NCBI RefSeq assembly: GCF_018729455.1
Contig: NZ_JAHHZF010000001.1
Span: 616,591 to 680,590 of the forward strand
Origin: Prosthecodimorpha staleyi
GTDB taxonomy: Bacteria > Pseudomonadota > Alphaproteobacteria > Rhizobiales > Ancalomicrobiaceae
DNA length: 64,000 nt
Direction: 5' to 3'
Shown here: piece after piece, positions 54,035-61,863 of the stretch
Layout: every line of letters begins with the position of its first letter
How positions within the stretch are numbered: the first letter of the stretch is position 1
The notes under the pieces: generated by a model
Database searches by the model: none
Told to the model about the DNA's origin: nothing
The model's input: only the letters and a program-made list of their open reading frames with translations
Position numbers and translations under genes: made by a program

Positions 54035-55417
54035 TCAATGCCGGATCCGCATAGCCTCTCCCAATTCAGCGGCTTCGGTGGACGCTTGGCCACGCGGGCA
54101 GCAATGGAAGGTCCGGAAGACCGTGCCGGAGCCATTGCCGGCCGGGGAGGCGAAGGCCACCTTGTTGCGTCCGGAATTTTTGGCGTGGTAGAGCGCCGCG
54201 TCGGCAGAATCGACGAGGGCGTGAACGCTGTCCCACGCGGCGCTGCCGGCGATACCGACGCTGATCGTCACGGCGCAATGGCCGTCGCGGCCGGTATCCA
54301 AACGCATCGCTTCCACATGCGCCCGGAACCCCTCCATCACGTCGGCGGCGGCCGACGCCGTAGCATCGAGAAGCAGGACGCCGAACTCCTCGCCACCGTA
54401 TCTCCCGACGATGTCGGTGCGACGGAGCCATCCCGCGAGCGAGCGCGACAACAGCCGGATCACCTGATCTCCGACCTGATGACCCCAGGTATCGTTGACC
54501 GTCTTGAAGTGGTCGATGTCGACCATCGCCAGCGAGATTGCCGATCCCGTCCGTCGACTGCGTTCCAACTCCTGCGTTACCCGTTCCTTGAACCGGCCAT
54601 GGTTGAGGAGACCAGTGAGGCCGTCACGTTCGATGAGAGGCCGCAACATCCGCATCCGGCTCACCTTCAGCCGGACGAGGGTGAGAAGTGTCCGTAAATC
54701 GGTCTGCTTGGAGATGAACTCGTCGCCGCCGCTCAGGCGCGCGGCCATCTGCATCGCAGCATCCCGTTCTGCCGAGAGGAAGACGATCGGCACGGACAGA
54801 TAGAGGCGCGACTGGCGGATCATCTGGGCGAGATCAATGCCGCTGACGGCCGGCATCTGAAGATCCATCAGGATCAGATCGAAGCTATTCTGCTCGAGAA
54901 TGCTGAAAACCGAGGTCGGATCCGTAGCGACCTCCACGAGGAAGCCATCGGCCCGGAGCAATTCGGCATAGCATCGAGCGCTGAGCTCGTTGTCATCGAC
55001 GATCAGGATGCTGGCGGGCTCGTCGGCGCGCTGGTCGCAGAAATGTTCGAGCCACTCGGTCAGTTCCTTCGGATCGACCGGCTGCCGGACGATCGCGTCC
55101 ACCCCGGCCTGTGCGCAGAGCATCCGGTAGGCAAACGACGCCTCGGGCGTCACGACGATCTTCGGCATGAAGGACGGAATTCGCCGCCAGAGATCGCCGG
55201 CCGCGATCACGCCGCCGTCAACGATCGCCACGTCCCGGGTTGGGCGGGACGCGCCCGGCAGCGTCGTATCGCCCAGCACAGGGCGGAAGTTTAGTTGCTG
55301 CAGGATGGGCGGAAGTGTTCCGAGAAACTCGGCGCCTCCGAAGAGGTGTAGGCTGAGCCGGCCATCGGAAATCTGGGCACTCTGCATGGGAAAATCCGGC
55401 TGGATTCGTCTTGCCAT
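54035..55417 (-). CDS. response regulator diguanylate cyclase (REC-REC-GGDEF)
   Basis: A 460-residue cytosolic protein. A first receiver-like domain (about 20-130) is degenerate. The second (about 135-255) is intact with ILIVDDNE, phospho-aspartate in LILMDLQMPAVSG and lysine in FISKQTD. The GGDEF domain (about 270-430) is active-looking: DGLTGLLNHGRF, DIDHFKTVND and the signature GRYGGEEF (54383-54397 encodes GGEEF), with RRTD five residues ahead matching the RxxD inhibitory site. It should make cyclic di-GMP when phosphorylated. First gene of the leftward island operon. Confidence 0.94.
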   Translation of the reverse strand: MARRIQPDFPMQSAQISDGRLSLHLFGGAEFLGTLPPILQQLNFRPVLGDTTLPGASRPTRDVAIVDGGVIAAGDLWRRIPSFMPKIVVTPEASFAYRMLCAQAGVDAIVRQPVDPKELTEWLEHFCDQRADEPASILIVDDNELSARCYAELLRADGFLVEVATDPTSVFSILEQNSFDLILMDLQMPAVSGIDLAQMIRQSRLYLSVPIVFLSAERDAAMQMAARLSGGDEFISKQTDLRTLLTLVRLKVSRMRMLRPLIERDGLTGLLNHGRFKERVTQELERSRRTGSAISLAMVDIDHFKTVNDTWGHQVGDQVIRLLSRSLAGWLRRTDIVGRYGGEEFGVLLLDATASAAADVMEGFRAHVEAMRLDTGRDGHCAVTISVGIAGSAAWDSVHALVDSADAALYHAKNSGRNKVAFASPAGNGSGTVFRTFHCCPRGQASTEAAELGEAMRIRH

Positions 55418-55599
55418 CTCTCTCGCCGAGGCCGGCGTGCCGGCGGCAACTTGATGTCACCGAGTTGGTCATGGGACGCCCGGCTGCCTTCGAGACTGGG
55501 CCGGATAAACTAACAAAGTGCTTAGACATTGTCGTAAAAGACCGTCTCGCCCGGTACGGTTGTGAAATTATTATCGGATTTTGAATGTTTGTAGCCGTG

Positions 55600-56316
55600 T
55601 TTTGGGATGTGGATGGCAGAGAAGCAGGCGATCCATTGCCGGGCCAGCATGCGCTTCCGACGCGATCTTAAGGATGCGGATTGGGAGCCACTCGCCCCCG
55701 ATGCCGGCGACTTCGCGGGGGGCCACGCCGGATCGATATGCGGTCGGTCGTGACCGACGTCTTCTCCCGCCATGGACCGGATGCCCATGGCGCTGCCTGC
55801 GCACCGGCGGGCTGCCGCCGCGCTCGACGGTCAACTCCATCTTCCGCACGTTCCAGCGGGATGGAACCTGGGACGCCATCTGGGCCGAACTCCGCATGGT
55901 CTTGGGAGGGCTTGAGGGTCGCGAGATCCGCGCGCTCGACGATCCCAACGGCCAGTCGATGCGCGTCGCCGGCTGTTCCGCCGGCATTCGGGACCCTGTC
56001 CAGGGCGGCGTTGGATCTCGACAAGATCCGCAACCGGTCTCCGTCGCTCGAACCGGTCTGAACCGACGCCGCGTACAATGCCCGTCGGGTGAAGGCCGAC
56101 GCCGCGCCGAACCTGCACATGGAGATCGTGAAGCGGACCGACGACACGACGGGCTTCGTCGTCGCGCCAGGCCACAGGGTGGTCCAGCACACCTTCTCGT
56201 GGTTCGGACGCAATCGCCTACCGGTCAGGAACTGGAAGGACCTCGCCGAGACGCTGCGTGCCTCGGCGGCGCTGGTCACGATCCAACCCACCGTCTGGCG
56301 GCCCGATCGCAGGTAG
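55600..56316 (+). pseudogene. decayed IS5-family (IS1031/IS427-like) transposase
   Basis: Pieces of one transposase occur in different frames on the plus strand: RRDLKDADWEPLAP near 55657, then STVNSIFRTFQRDGTWDAIWAEL near 55830, and the C-terminal MEIVKRTDDTTGFVV with HTFSWFGRNRLPVRNW and LAETL near 56120-56280. The middle, including most of the DDE core, is deleted and frames shift at least twice. It lies between the two divergent signalling operons of the island. Confidence 0.75.
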
Positions 56317-56522
56317 GCTTTTGGGCCAGGCACGAGTCCCCAAGTTCATACCGATATTTTTCGACAATTAACTACATATCCGTATGCCCATTGCTGTGAA
56401 CGCCCGCAGAAACAATTGTGAACCCTGTATCTGGTACGTTGTACCTGCAACCTAACTCGCTCGGGATCCAAGAATATCGACGTCAAGCGTTTGTCGATAC
56501 AAGGACGCAAGAGGCATTCACA

Positions 56523-57773
56523 ATGTCGATGAGCGAATCGATGATGTTGCCAGAGGTGGCAGCAAGCCGGGATCGAGCCTTTATAGTAGAAGATCATCCG
56601 GCGGTCAGTGCAATGCTCGCCTTTTGGGTCGGGGCTTGTGGATTGCAGGTCCTTGAATGTGATCCGCACAACCTGAATCAACTGGATCAGGCTCGCGCCT
56701 CAGACATCGTGGTCGTCGACTTGTGCCTGGGGGACCAGGACGGGATCGAGGTATTCCGGCGGCTCTCGGCCTGCGGCTTTCGCGGCCGTATCATCGTCAT
56801 CAGTGCCTTTCCCCAGAATGTGATCGATGTTGCCCGCCAGGTTGGCGTCGATTTTGGGCTCAACATCGTCGGCGCCCTGCGCAAGCCCTTCTCTCCCGGC
56901 AATCTCCGGGAGCTCGTCACCGCAGCAGCGCCGTCGATCCTGCACGACGGGCCACCCGGCGACGACTTGCCGCCATTGCGTGAAATTCTGGAGGCCGGCA
57001 GTCTCAGATTCTACTATCAACCGATCGTCGACGTGAATACCGAGGCGATCCACGCGATCGAACTGCTCGCGCGCGGACCGACACGGACGGGTCGACTGGG
57101 TTCCATGGCCGCCGTCCTCGCCGATGCGACCGACGGCGACCTGCTTGATCTGTCACGCATCGCCCTCAGGCAGGCGGGCCAACTGCGCTCTTTGCTGCGG
57201 CCCCAGTATCCCGACATCGCGATCTCCGTGAACGTGCCGGGGAACCTGCTCTGCACCGACGCCCTTGAGGAGGAGATGCCGGCCATCCGCTCAGGGTCGC
57301 CGATCGACAATGCCATCGTGCTGGAGATCTCCGAACGCGATGCCTTCCACGACCTGCGCATCGCCCGGCGGGCGGCGACGCGCGCCGTGCTGCACGGCCT
57401 GTCGCTGTCTCTCGACGACTTCGGCACGTTCAACAGCAATTTCGATCGCTTTGCGCAGTTGCCGTTCTGCGAACTGAAGCTCGATCGCGCCTATGTTTCG
57501 GGTTGTGCCGGTGACGGATTCAGGCAGCTGATATGCCGCATCGGCATCGAAGTCGCACATGCTCGCGGCGCGACCGTCGTTGCGGAGGGTGTCGAAGACC
57601 CCGCCGACCTCGAAACCCTGCGTCGGCTCGGCGCCGACTACTTTCAGGGATATCTCATCGCCCGACCGATGAACCTAGAAGCCCTGGTCGCCTGGCTCGA
57701 CGGCCATTCGTCCCGCTGCGCGCCGCGACCGCGCCGGCCTCGGCGGTCGGCATTTGCACTCGATGAGGGATGA
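56523..57773 (+). CDS. response regulator with EAL domain, probable cyclic di-GMP phosphodiesterase
   Basis: A 416-residue cytosolic protein. The receiver (about 15-135) keeps VEDHP, phospho-aspartate in VVVDLCLGDQDG and lysine in ALRKPFS. The EAL domain (about 155-400) keeps the catalytic set: IELLAR (ExLxR; ELL in place of EAL), asparagine in ISVNVPG, glutamate in LEISERD, DDFGT, lysine in ELKLDR, AEGVED and QGYLIARP. It should hydrolyse cyclic di-GMP. The ATG at 56523 follows GAGG; the frame is open 35 codons upstream. It is followed 4 bases later by the Hpt gene. Confidence 0.92.
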   Translation: MSMSESMMLPEVAASRDRAFIVEDHPAVSAMLAFWVGACGLQVLECDPHNLNQLDQARASDIVVVDLCLGDQDGIEVFRRLSACGFRGRIIVISAFPQNVIDVARQVGVDFGLNIVGALRKPFSPGNLRELVTAAAPSILHDGPPGDDLPPLREILEAGSLRFYYQPIVDVNTEAIHAIELLARGPTRTGRLGSMAAVLADATDGDLLDLSRIALRQAGQLRSLLRPQYPDIAISVNVPGNLLCTDALEEEMPAIRSGSPIDNAIVLEISERDAFHDLRIARRAATRAVLHGLSLSLDDFGTFNSNFDRFAQLPFCELKLDRAYVSGCAGDGFRQLICRIGIEVAHARGATVVAEGVEDPADLETLRRLGADYFQGYLIARPMNLEALVAWLDGHSSRCAPRPRRPRRSAFALDEG

Positions 57774-57777
57774 TCCA

Positions 57778-58143
57778 ATGACTTTGCCCCAGCACGAGCG
57801 TGCCGCCGACGCCCCAGGTCCGCCGGCTTTCCTCGCCCAACTTGCCGCCCTGCAGCGCCAGTTCCGCGAGCGGGTCGTGGCGGATGCCGCGTATCTGGGT
57901 TGTCTCCGCCAGAGCTATTTCTCCCCGGATCGCACACCCGAGGTCGAGCGCGCACTCGGGCGCCTCGCCCATTCGCTCTCAGGATCGGCGGGAATCTTCG
58001 GTCATGCCGGCATCAGCGAAGCCGCCTTCCAGGTCGAACTCTTGATGCGCGCCGAGACAATCGACGAGGCCGGATTGGCGACCGCCGTCGACCAACTTCT
58101 CGCCGAACTGACCGCGCTTCGCCCGGAATCTCCGGAGGCCTGA
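57778..58143 (+). CDS. histidine phosphotransfer (Hpt) protein
   Basis: A 121-residue four-helix protein. The phosphotransfer histidine is in RLAHSLSGSAGIFGH, matching the Hpt motif H-x-L-K-G-S-A-G with serine in place of lysine. There are no other domains. In a locus with a hybrid kinase lacking an Hpt domain and several separate receivers, it is the expected relay between the kinase's attached receiver and the output regulators. It starts 4 bases after the EAL gene with GAGGGA ahead. Confidence 0.88.
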   Translation: MTLPQHERAADAPGPPAFLAQLAALQRQFRERVVADAAYLGCLRQSYFSPDRTPEVERALGRLAHSLSGSAGIFGHAGISEAAFQVELLMRAETIDEAGLATAVDQLLAELTALRPESPEA

Positions 58144-58420
58144 CACGACACGCCATAGCGACGGCTGCCAGCGAGCAAAGGCACTGATCACGCTGCCGAA
58201 GGCCGATTTCCGGCAAGGTCCATCGATTCCATTCTCGGCCTCCGCGCCATACCGTTCGGGACCTTGCCCACGGGGGCGCCCTCGTTCTGAACGGGAATCC
58301 GTCGACAGGCGACGGACGATGTGAAGGTGCAGGTTCAGCGAAGAGCAGATCATAGGTATTCTGAAATAGCATCAGATGCCGGGATGCCAGTGGCGGACCT
58401 GTGCCGCAATCACGTGACTT
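58144..58420. other. spacer after Hpt, no gene seen
   Basis: These 277 bases contain no credible reading frame or family match. They lead into a pair of strong inverted repeats. Confidence 0.35.
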
Positions 58421-58534
58421 TGGCCTGCAGCCGGTTCCGCGGACACCGAGTTCAGGTGTCGTGATGGAACTGGCTGCAGGCCAGTGGAAGGGAACTACTA
58501 CGCGGCCCTTGAGAACCTCAAATCGGCCGCGTAG
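58421..58534. repeat. two adjacent long hairpins inside the island
   Basis: First hairpin: 58421-58438 pairs with 58466-58483 over 18 positions (12 bp, one G-T wobble, 5 bp), enclosing a 6-bp inner stem gacacc/ggtgtc. Second hairpin: ctacgcggcc (58498-58507) pairs with ggccgcgtag (58525-58534), enclosing ttgag/ctcaa. They sit between the Hpt gene and an IS fragment and could be an IS end, a transfer origin or an RNA element. Confidence 0.65.
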
Positions 58535-58537
58535 GAC

Positions 58538-58834
58538 TCAAGAAATCGAGCCTCCAGCAAACCCAGGGCGGTTCAAAGCCCGTCCGACGCGGTCGACGCC
58601 GCGGACCATGGGCCGCTCCAGTCCGGCAATGATCTTGATCCAGCCGGAGCTCTCCTCGATGCGCTTGCGGATCCGCTGGCTGGCGGCGGACCCGGCGTGT
58701 CGTGCTGTCCGGCCGTCCATGGCCGAGCGGCCGTTGCAGCGGGTGACGTTTCGGGCGACATGCGGGCGCACGTTCATCGACCGGAGATCGTTTACGAAGT
58801 CGGCGGTACAATCTGATTGAAGGTAGCCCGTCAT
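58538..58834 (-). pseudogene. C-terminal fragment of an IS5-type transposase
   Basis: A 98-residue frame on the minus strand matches the end of a DDE transposase: LRSMNVRPHVARNVTR, then SAMDGRTARHAGSAASQR and RKRIEESSGWIKIIAGL. The glutamate of the DDE triad lies in KRIEE. The N-terminal two thirds are absent. It differs from the remnant at 55600-56316, so at least two insertion sequences have come and decayed here. Confidence 0.75.
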
Positions 58835-58949
58835 CCTGGTCCGGCTGGCGGTTTTGACGGAAACTCCGTCCTAACATCGACTGTGCCGGATTTTGTGCCA
58901 ACGCAAACCGCTTCTGTTCTCGCGATCTGCGGAATGTGCCAGGGCCGGG

Positions 58950-58978
58950 TTGACCGACCCCCTTGTTCAGGCTAGGGA
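58950..58978 (+). promoter_or_regulatory. promoter of tRNA-Ser(GCT)
   Basis: TTGACC (58950-58955) and TAGGGA (58973-58978) are 17 bases apart and end 9 bases before the mature tRNA, an ordinary tRNA promoter. It lies on the island side of the junction and so was probably brought in by the island. Confidence 0.6.
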
Positions 58979-58987
58979 AATCTCGTC

Positions 58988-59078
58988 GGAGCCGTGGCCG
59001 AGAGGCTGAAGGCGGCGGTTTGCTAAACCGTTATACGGGCTTAAACCCGTATCGAGGGTTCGAATCCCTCCGGCTCCG
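58988..59078 (+). tRNA. tRNA-Ser (anticodon GCT)
   Basis: A complete class II tRNA of 91 bases. The acceptor strands GGAGCCG (58988-58994) and CGGCTCC (59071-59077) pair fully, with discriminator G at 59078 and encoded CCA at 59079-59081. Anticodon GCT is at 59022-59024; the long variable arm has the stem tacggg/cccgta; the T arm reads GAGGGTTCGAATCCCTC. It is the integration site of the island to its left. Confidence 0.97.
58994..59032. repeat. attR: right copy of the 39-base island attachment repeat
   Basis: Identical to 46942-46980 and located in the 5' half of the intact tRNA-Ser, ending just after the anticodon stem. Confidence 0.85.
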
Positions 59079-59271
59079 CCATTATTCAGTGCAAGCGCAT
59101 GAAAAGTCTGCCTGTTTTCTGAAGCCGTCGCTCCGGTCCCAACTTCGGCCCCAATAGCGATGGCGTGCCCGGCATCTCGGCGCCTGCTTTTCGAGCCTCA
59201 ACGCGGCTCCGGCGCCATGCGTGACCGTCGACCCGCCCGATCTCCTTCCGTCTACGGCCTGCGCCTGCTGT

Positions 59272-59315
59272 AGCGCGCAAAATCGAATGGCCGAGCGCGC
59301 AAGATCGAATGGCAG
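59272..59315. repeat. two tandem copies of a 22-base repeat
   Basis: agcgcgcaaaatcgaatggccg (59272-59293) is followed directly by a copy differing at two positions (59294-59315). They lie in the otherwise empty 306-base gap between the tRNA and the prophage genes and might be binding sites near a prophage end. Confidence 0.6.
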
Positions 59316-59365
59316 CAGTTTTCCGGCCGCGGGGATTTCTGGCGGCGGGGGTGTGAGGCCGGTTT

Positions 59366-59390
59366 TGAAGGGCCTTGTTACGGCCCTTCA
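59366..59390. repeat. 9-bp inverted repeat at the methyltransferase stop
   Basis: tgaagggcc (59366-59374) and ggcccttca (59382-59390) form a perfect stem with a 7-base loop that includes the methyltransferase stop codon. No T-run follows on the minus strand, so intrinsic termination is uncertain. Confidence 0.5.
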
Positions 59391-60314
59391 GCCTGCCTCG
59401 AAACCAGCTCTGAGAGTGCGATACGCGAGCGCTGCAGCCAGCGGGACCACCCCGTTACCGGCGACGAAGGATCGCTCCATCCGATAGGCCAGCCCATCAC
59501 CCAGTCGAGGAACCGCGGGTTCAAGGTCGGGTCGCCGGGCGAGCACCTCGTGCCAGGCGCGACCGTCAAATGGACCGGGTGCGAATAGGGGAATGTCGGC
59601 GGCATCATCGTCGGCACCCAGCCGGCCGCCCGGAGGAAGCGCCAGAGCACCGACAGGTTCCGCGCCACCGTCGCAATGCAGATCTGGCTGCCCCCCTGAT
59701 CGGCCGCCGGACAGGCTATCAGGCCCTTCGCATCCGCCCGCAGGTCCGATCGGGTCGCGAAGGTCTGCGCCGTCGGCGTCGGCCAGATCCCGCCGGCCGA
59801 GGCAGAAGAGCCGCCGCCTCTCATGGCTCGCGCCGACTTCATAGCCCGAGAACACGCCTGCTTGGAGGCGATAGCCCAGGCCCTGAAGCTCTCCGGCGAC
59901 GACATCGAAGCCGAGATCGAGGTGTCCCTGCACATTCTCGATGAAGACCCATTCGGGCTCGACCTCTTCGAGGACGCGCCGGACATGGGGCCAGAGATGC
60001 CGCGGATCGCCGGCGCCGAGCCGACGCCCGGCCGAGGAGAAGGGCTGGCACGGGTAGCCCGCAGAGACGATATCCACGACGCCACGCCACGGGCAGCCGT
60101 CGAAGGTCGAGAGATCGTCCCAAACAGGAGCCGGGCACAGGGCCGCGTCCGCCATCCGGGCCACGAGGAGGGCCGCGGCGAAGCTATCCCGCTCGACGTA
60201 GCAAACAGCCCGATATCCGGGTTCGGCGACGTGCAGTCCGAGGTCGAGACCTCCGGCTCCGGCACACAGGGAGAGGCCTCGCAGCTCATCGCGGCCGGCG
60301 GAACATGGATCCAC
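59388..60314 (-). CDS. phage-type DNA (cytosine-5-)-methyltransferase
   Basis: A 308-residue C5-cytosine methyltransferase. Motif I LCAGAGGLDLGLH (about residues 16-28), catalytic motif IV GYPCQPFSSAGRR, ENV (motif VI), SHERRRLFCLG (motif VIII) and the closing GNGVVPLAAALAYR (motif X) are all present. The variable target-recognition region is short and no endonuclease gene is visible, so it looks like a solitary phage enzyme protecting or marking DNA. It starts at GTG and overlaps the com-like gene by 29 bases, suggesting control by that regulator. Confidence 0.92.
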   Translation of the reverse strand: MDPCSAGRDELRGLSLCAGAGGLDLGLHVAEPGYRAVCYVERDSFAAALLVARMADAALCPAPVWDDLSTFDGCPWRGVVDIVSAGYPCQPFSSAGRRLGAGDPRHLWPHVRRVLEEVEPEWVFIENVQGHLDLGFDVVAGELQGLGYRLQAGVFSGYEVGASHERRRLFCLGRRDLADADGADLRDPIGPAGGCEGPDSLSGGRSGGQPDLHCDGGAEPVGALALPPGGRLGADDDAADIPLFAPGPFDGRAWHEVLARRPDLEPAVPRLGDGLAYRMERSFVAGNGVVPLAAALAYRTLRAGFEAG

Positions 60315-60483
60315 GGCATGGGTCTCCTCGATCGGGCCGCTCCGGGCGGTCGTTCGAGGGCTCTGCCGGCCTCAGATGGTTGAGCGTGCCGCATCGGCGG
60401 CATTTGATCTCGATCAGGGTGCCGATCGATCCGCGCGCCTTGAACAGCAATGCGTCGCAGTAACCACAACGTACGGTCTCCAC
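60286..60483 (-). CDS. Com-family zinc-finger regulator
   Basis: A small protein of 65 residues from the GTG at 60483, which gives the usual Com beginning (METVRCGYC). Two CxxC pairs (RCGYC and KCRRCGTLNHL) form the zinc finger of phage Mu Com, a translational activator of the mom DNA-modification gene. Here the overlapping downstream gene is a cytosine methyltransferase, so a similar regulator-modifier pair is likely. The frame extends 13 codons further to another GTG at 60522. Confidence 0.8.
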   Translation of the reverse strand: METVRCGYCDALLFKARGSIGTLIEIKCRRCGTLNHLRPAEPSNDRPERPDRGDPCRGSMFRRPR

Positions 60484-60626
60484 TGTCTTTGGTCCAGCTC
60501 TCCTGCCATGGTCCGCCCGCACGCAAGCCGTGCATCGGGGCGGGGTGGCGATGAGCTTGCTTTCGCCGGGTGGGGTGCGTCCGCCAAGATCAGCCCCATC
60601 GCCGGGTCACCCCGGCCCCCGCCGCG

Positions 60627-61646
60627 TCACTTCTTCTTCCCGTCTCCGCTCCCCTTGGTCTCGACCTGGACGGTCGTGATCCAGCCCTTCTCGGGCTCGA
60701 CGACGTGCTCGGCCGAGGAGCAGACCCACTCGGTCCTGTCGATGTCGGCGCCGAAGCCCGAGCAGATGACCGGCGCCTCGGCGACCGCGAGCGGGTTGCC
60801 GGGCATCTCGAACGAGCCCGACCCTGAGTTCCGGCCATGCTCCCGCCCGGCCGCCTCGGCGCCGAGCTTGGCTTCGCCCTGGCTCGGATAGGGGTGCATC
60901 AGGGCATGACGCCCGGCCGAATAGCCCGGCTGGACCTTCTCCCGACGACGCTGGGCTTGCGCCGGGTCGTACCAGTCGCCGCCCATCTCGCTGTCTTGCG
61001 GCCGCGGCTCGATCTCGGCCTCGAAGCGATAGTTGGGGTCGTAGCGGACCTCGACGGGTGGCAGGGACGAGCTGCCGGCGCTCTTGCCCTCGCCCCGCTT
61101 GGTCACGACCAGGCGCCCCATCTGCGCCTTCACCATCGCGCCCACGTCGTCGCCGAGCGCGGTCGCGAAGTCGATCGCCGATTGCTGCCAGCGCAGCCGG
61201 TAGGGCATCTGGATGCCGGCGATCTCCGGCGCCACCACGGCCGAAAGCCCGGCCTTCGAGGCGATGTCGCGGAAGATGTCGCCGGCGGTCTTCTGGTCGT
61301 AGTGCGTCGAGCCGACTTCCTTGAGCTTGTCGACCATGTCGGCCGCCCGGCAGGTCACCCGCAGCGTTGTGCCTGAGCCCGGATCGCCGCCGCCGCCGAC
61401 CCGCTGCACCGTGTACTGGCCGACGAAGGCCGGTCCGCCATCGGACCAGGCCAGCTCGACCCGGTAAAGCGTGCCCTTGGACGGGAAGCTCCAGCCCGGC
61501 GGCTCGGCCCGCAGCACGATCTCTGCCGTGTCGCTCTCATAGCCCCGGTTGTCGGTCACCTTCACCGAGACCAGCGACTGGCCCCAGATGCCGGCAAGGT
61601 CGCGCCCCGTGGGGCCCCAGACGCGCACGATCGGCCGCCGGAACAT
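60627..61646 (-). CDS. phage late control gene D protein (gpD-like tail hub)
   Basis: A 339-residue baseplate/tail hub protein of the P2 gpD family. Typical stretches are SLVSVKVTDNRGYESDTAEIVL, the LKEVGSTHYDQKTAGDIFRDIASKAGL block and YDPNYRFEAEIEPRPQ, with the C-terminal region rich in charged residues and ending GDGKKK. It is 4 bases downstream of the gpX gene. Confidence 0.9.
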   Translation of the reverse strand: MFRRPIVRVWGPTGRDLAGIWGQSLVSVKVTDNRGYESDTAEIVLRAEPPGWSFPSKGTLYRVELAWSDGGPAFVGQYTVQRVGGGGDPGSGTTLRVTCRAADMVDKLKEVGSTHYDQKTAGDIFRDIASKAGLSAVVAPEIAGIQMPYRLRWQQSAIDFATALGDDVGAMVKAQMGRLVVTKRGEGKSAGSSSLPPVEVRYDPNYRFEAEIEPRPQDSEMGGDWYDPAQAQRRREKVQPGYSAGRHALMHPYPSQGEAKLGAEAAGREHGRNSGSGSFEMPGNPLAVAEAPVICSGFGADIDRTEWVCSSAEHVVEPEKGWITTVQVETKGSGDGKKK

Positions 61647-61650
61647 GGTC

Positions 61651-61863
61651 TCACTCCCACGGCCGGACGACGGTCGCGACGACGGGCTCGGGCGCCGGCG
61701 GCACTTCGATCACGGTCCCGCCGGGCACGAAAGGCCCATGCGCCGCCAGGCCCGGATTAGCCTCCAGGAGGGCCTCGACGGTGCCGCCCCGCTCGCTGCC
61801 GTAGATCGCCCGGGCGATCCGGTCGAGCCGCTCCTCGTCGCCGGGAACCGTGTAGCTGGTCAC
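61651..61863 (-). CDS. phage tail protein X
   Basis: A 70-residue protein with a LysM-like fold, SYTVPGDEERLDRIARAIYGS followed by LLEANPGLA and GTVIEVP, matching the P2 gpX family. It starts at a GTG that overlaps the stop of the gpU gene (GTGA). Confidence 0.9.
   Translation of the reverse strand: MTSYTVPGDEERLDRIARAIYGSERGGTVEALLEANPGLAAHGPFVPGGTVIEVPPAPEPVVATVVRPWE

Larger units (their letters stand above)
46942..59032. mobile_element. genomic island integrated in tRNA-Ser(GCT), signalling cargo
   Basis: About 12.1 kb lies between two identical 39-base blocks of tRNA-Ser sequence. It starts with a tyrosine recombinase gene and contains a receiver protein, a hybrid histidine kinase, a receiver-PilZ protein, a receiver-GGDEF protein, a receiver-EAL protein, an Hpt protein and two IS5-type remnants. 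No conjugation, plasmid or phage structural genes are seen, so it is either mobilised by its recombinase and a helper or now fixed. The right end supplies a new promoter and 5' half that restore the tRNA gene. Confidence 0.85.

Noticed and set aside
54716..54730. The residues GGDEF appear literally here in the REC-REC-GGDEF protein
   Set aside because: They lie inside the second receiver domain (SGGDEFISKQ) and are a coincidence; the catalytic signature of the cyclase domain is GGEEF encoded at 54383-54397.
58401..58820. 139-codon plus-strand frame at the right end of the island
   Set aside because: The opposite strand carries clear IS5-type transposase C-terminal sequence, and the frame spans the two hairpins; it is a shadow.
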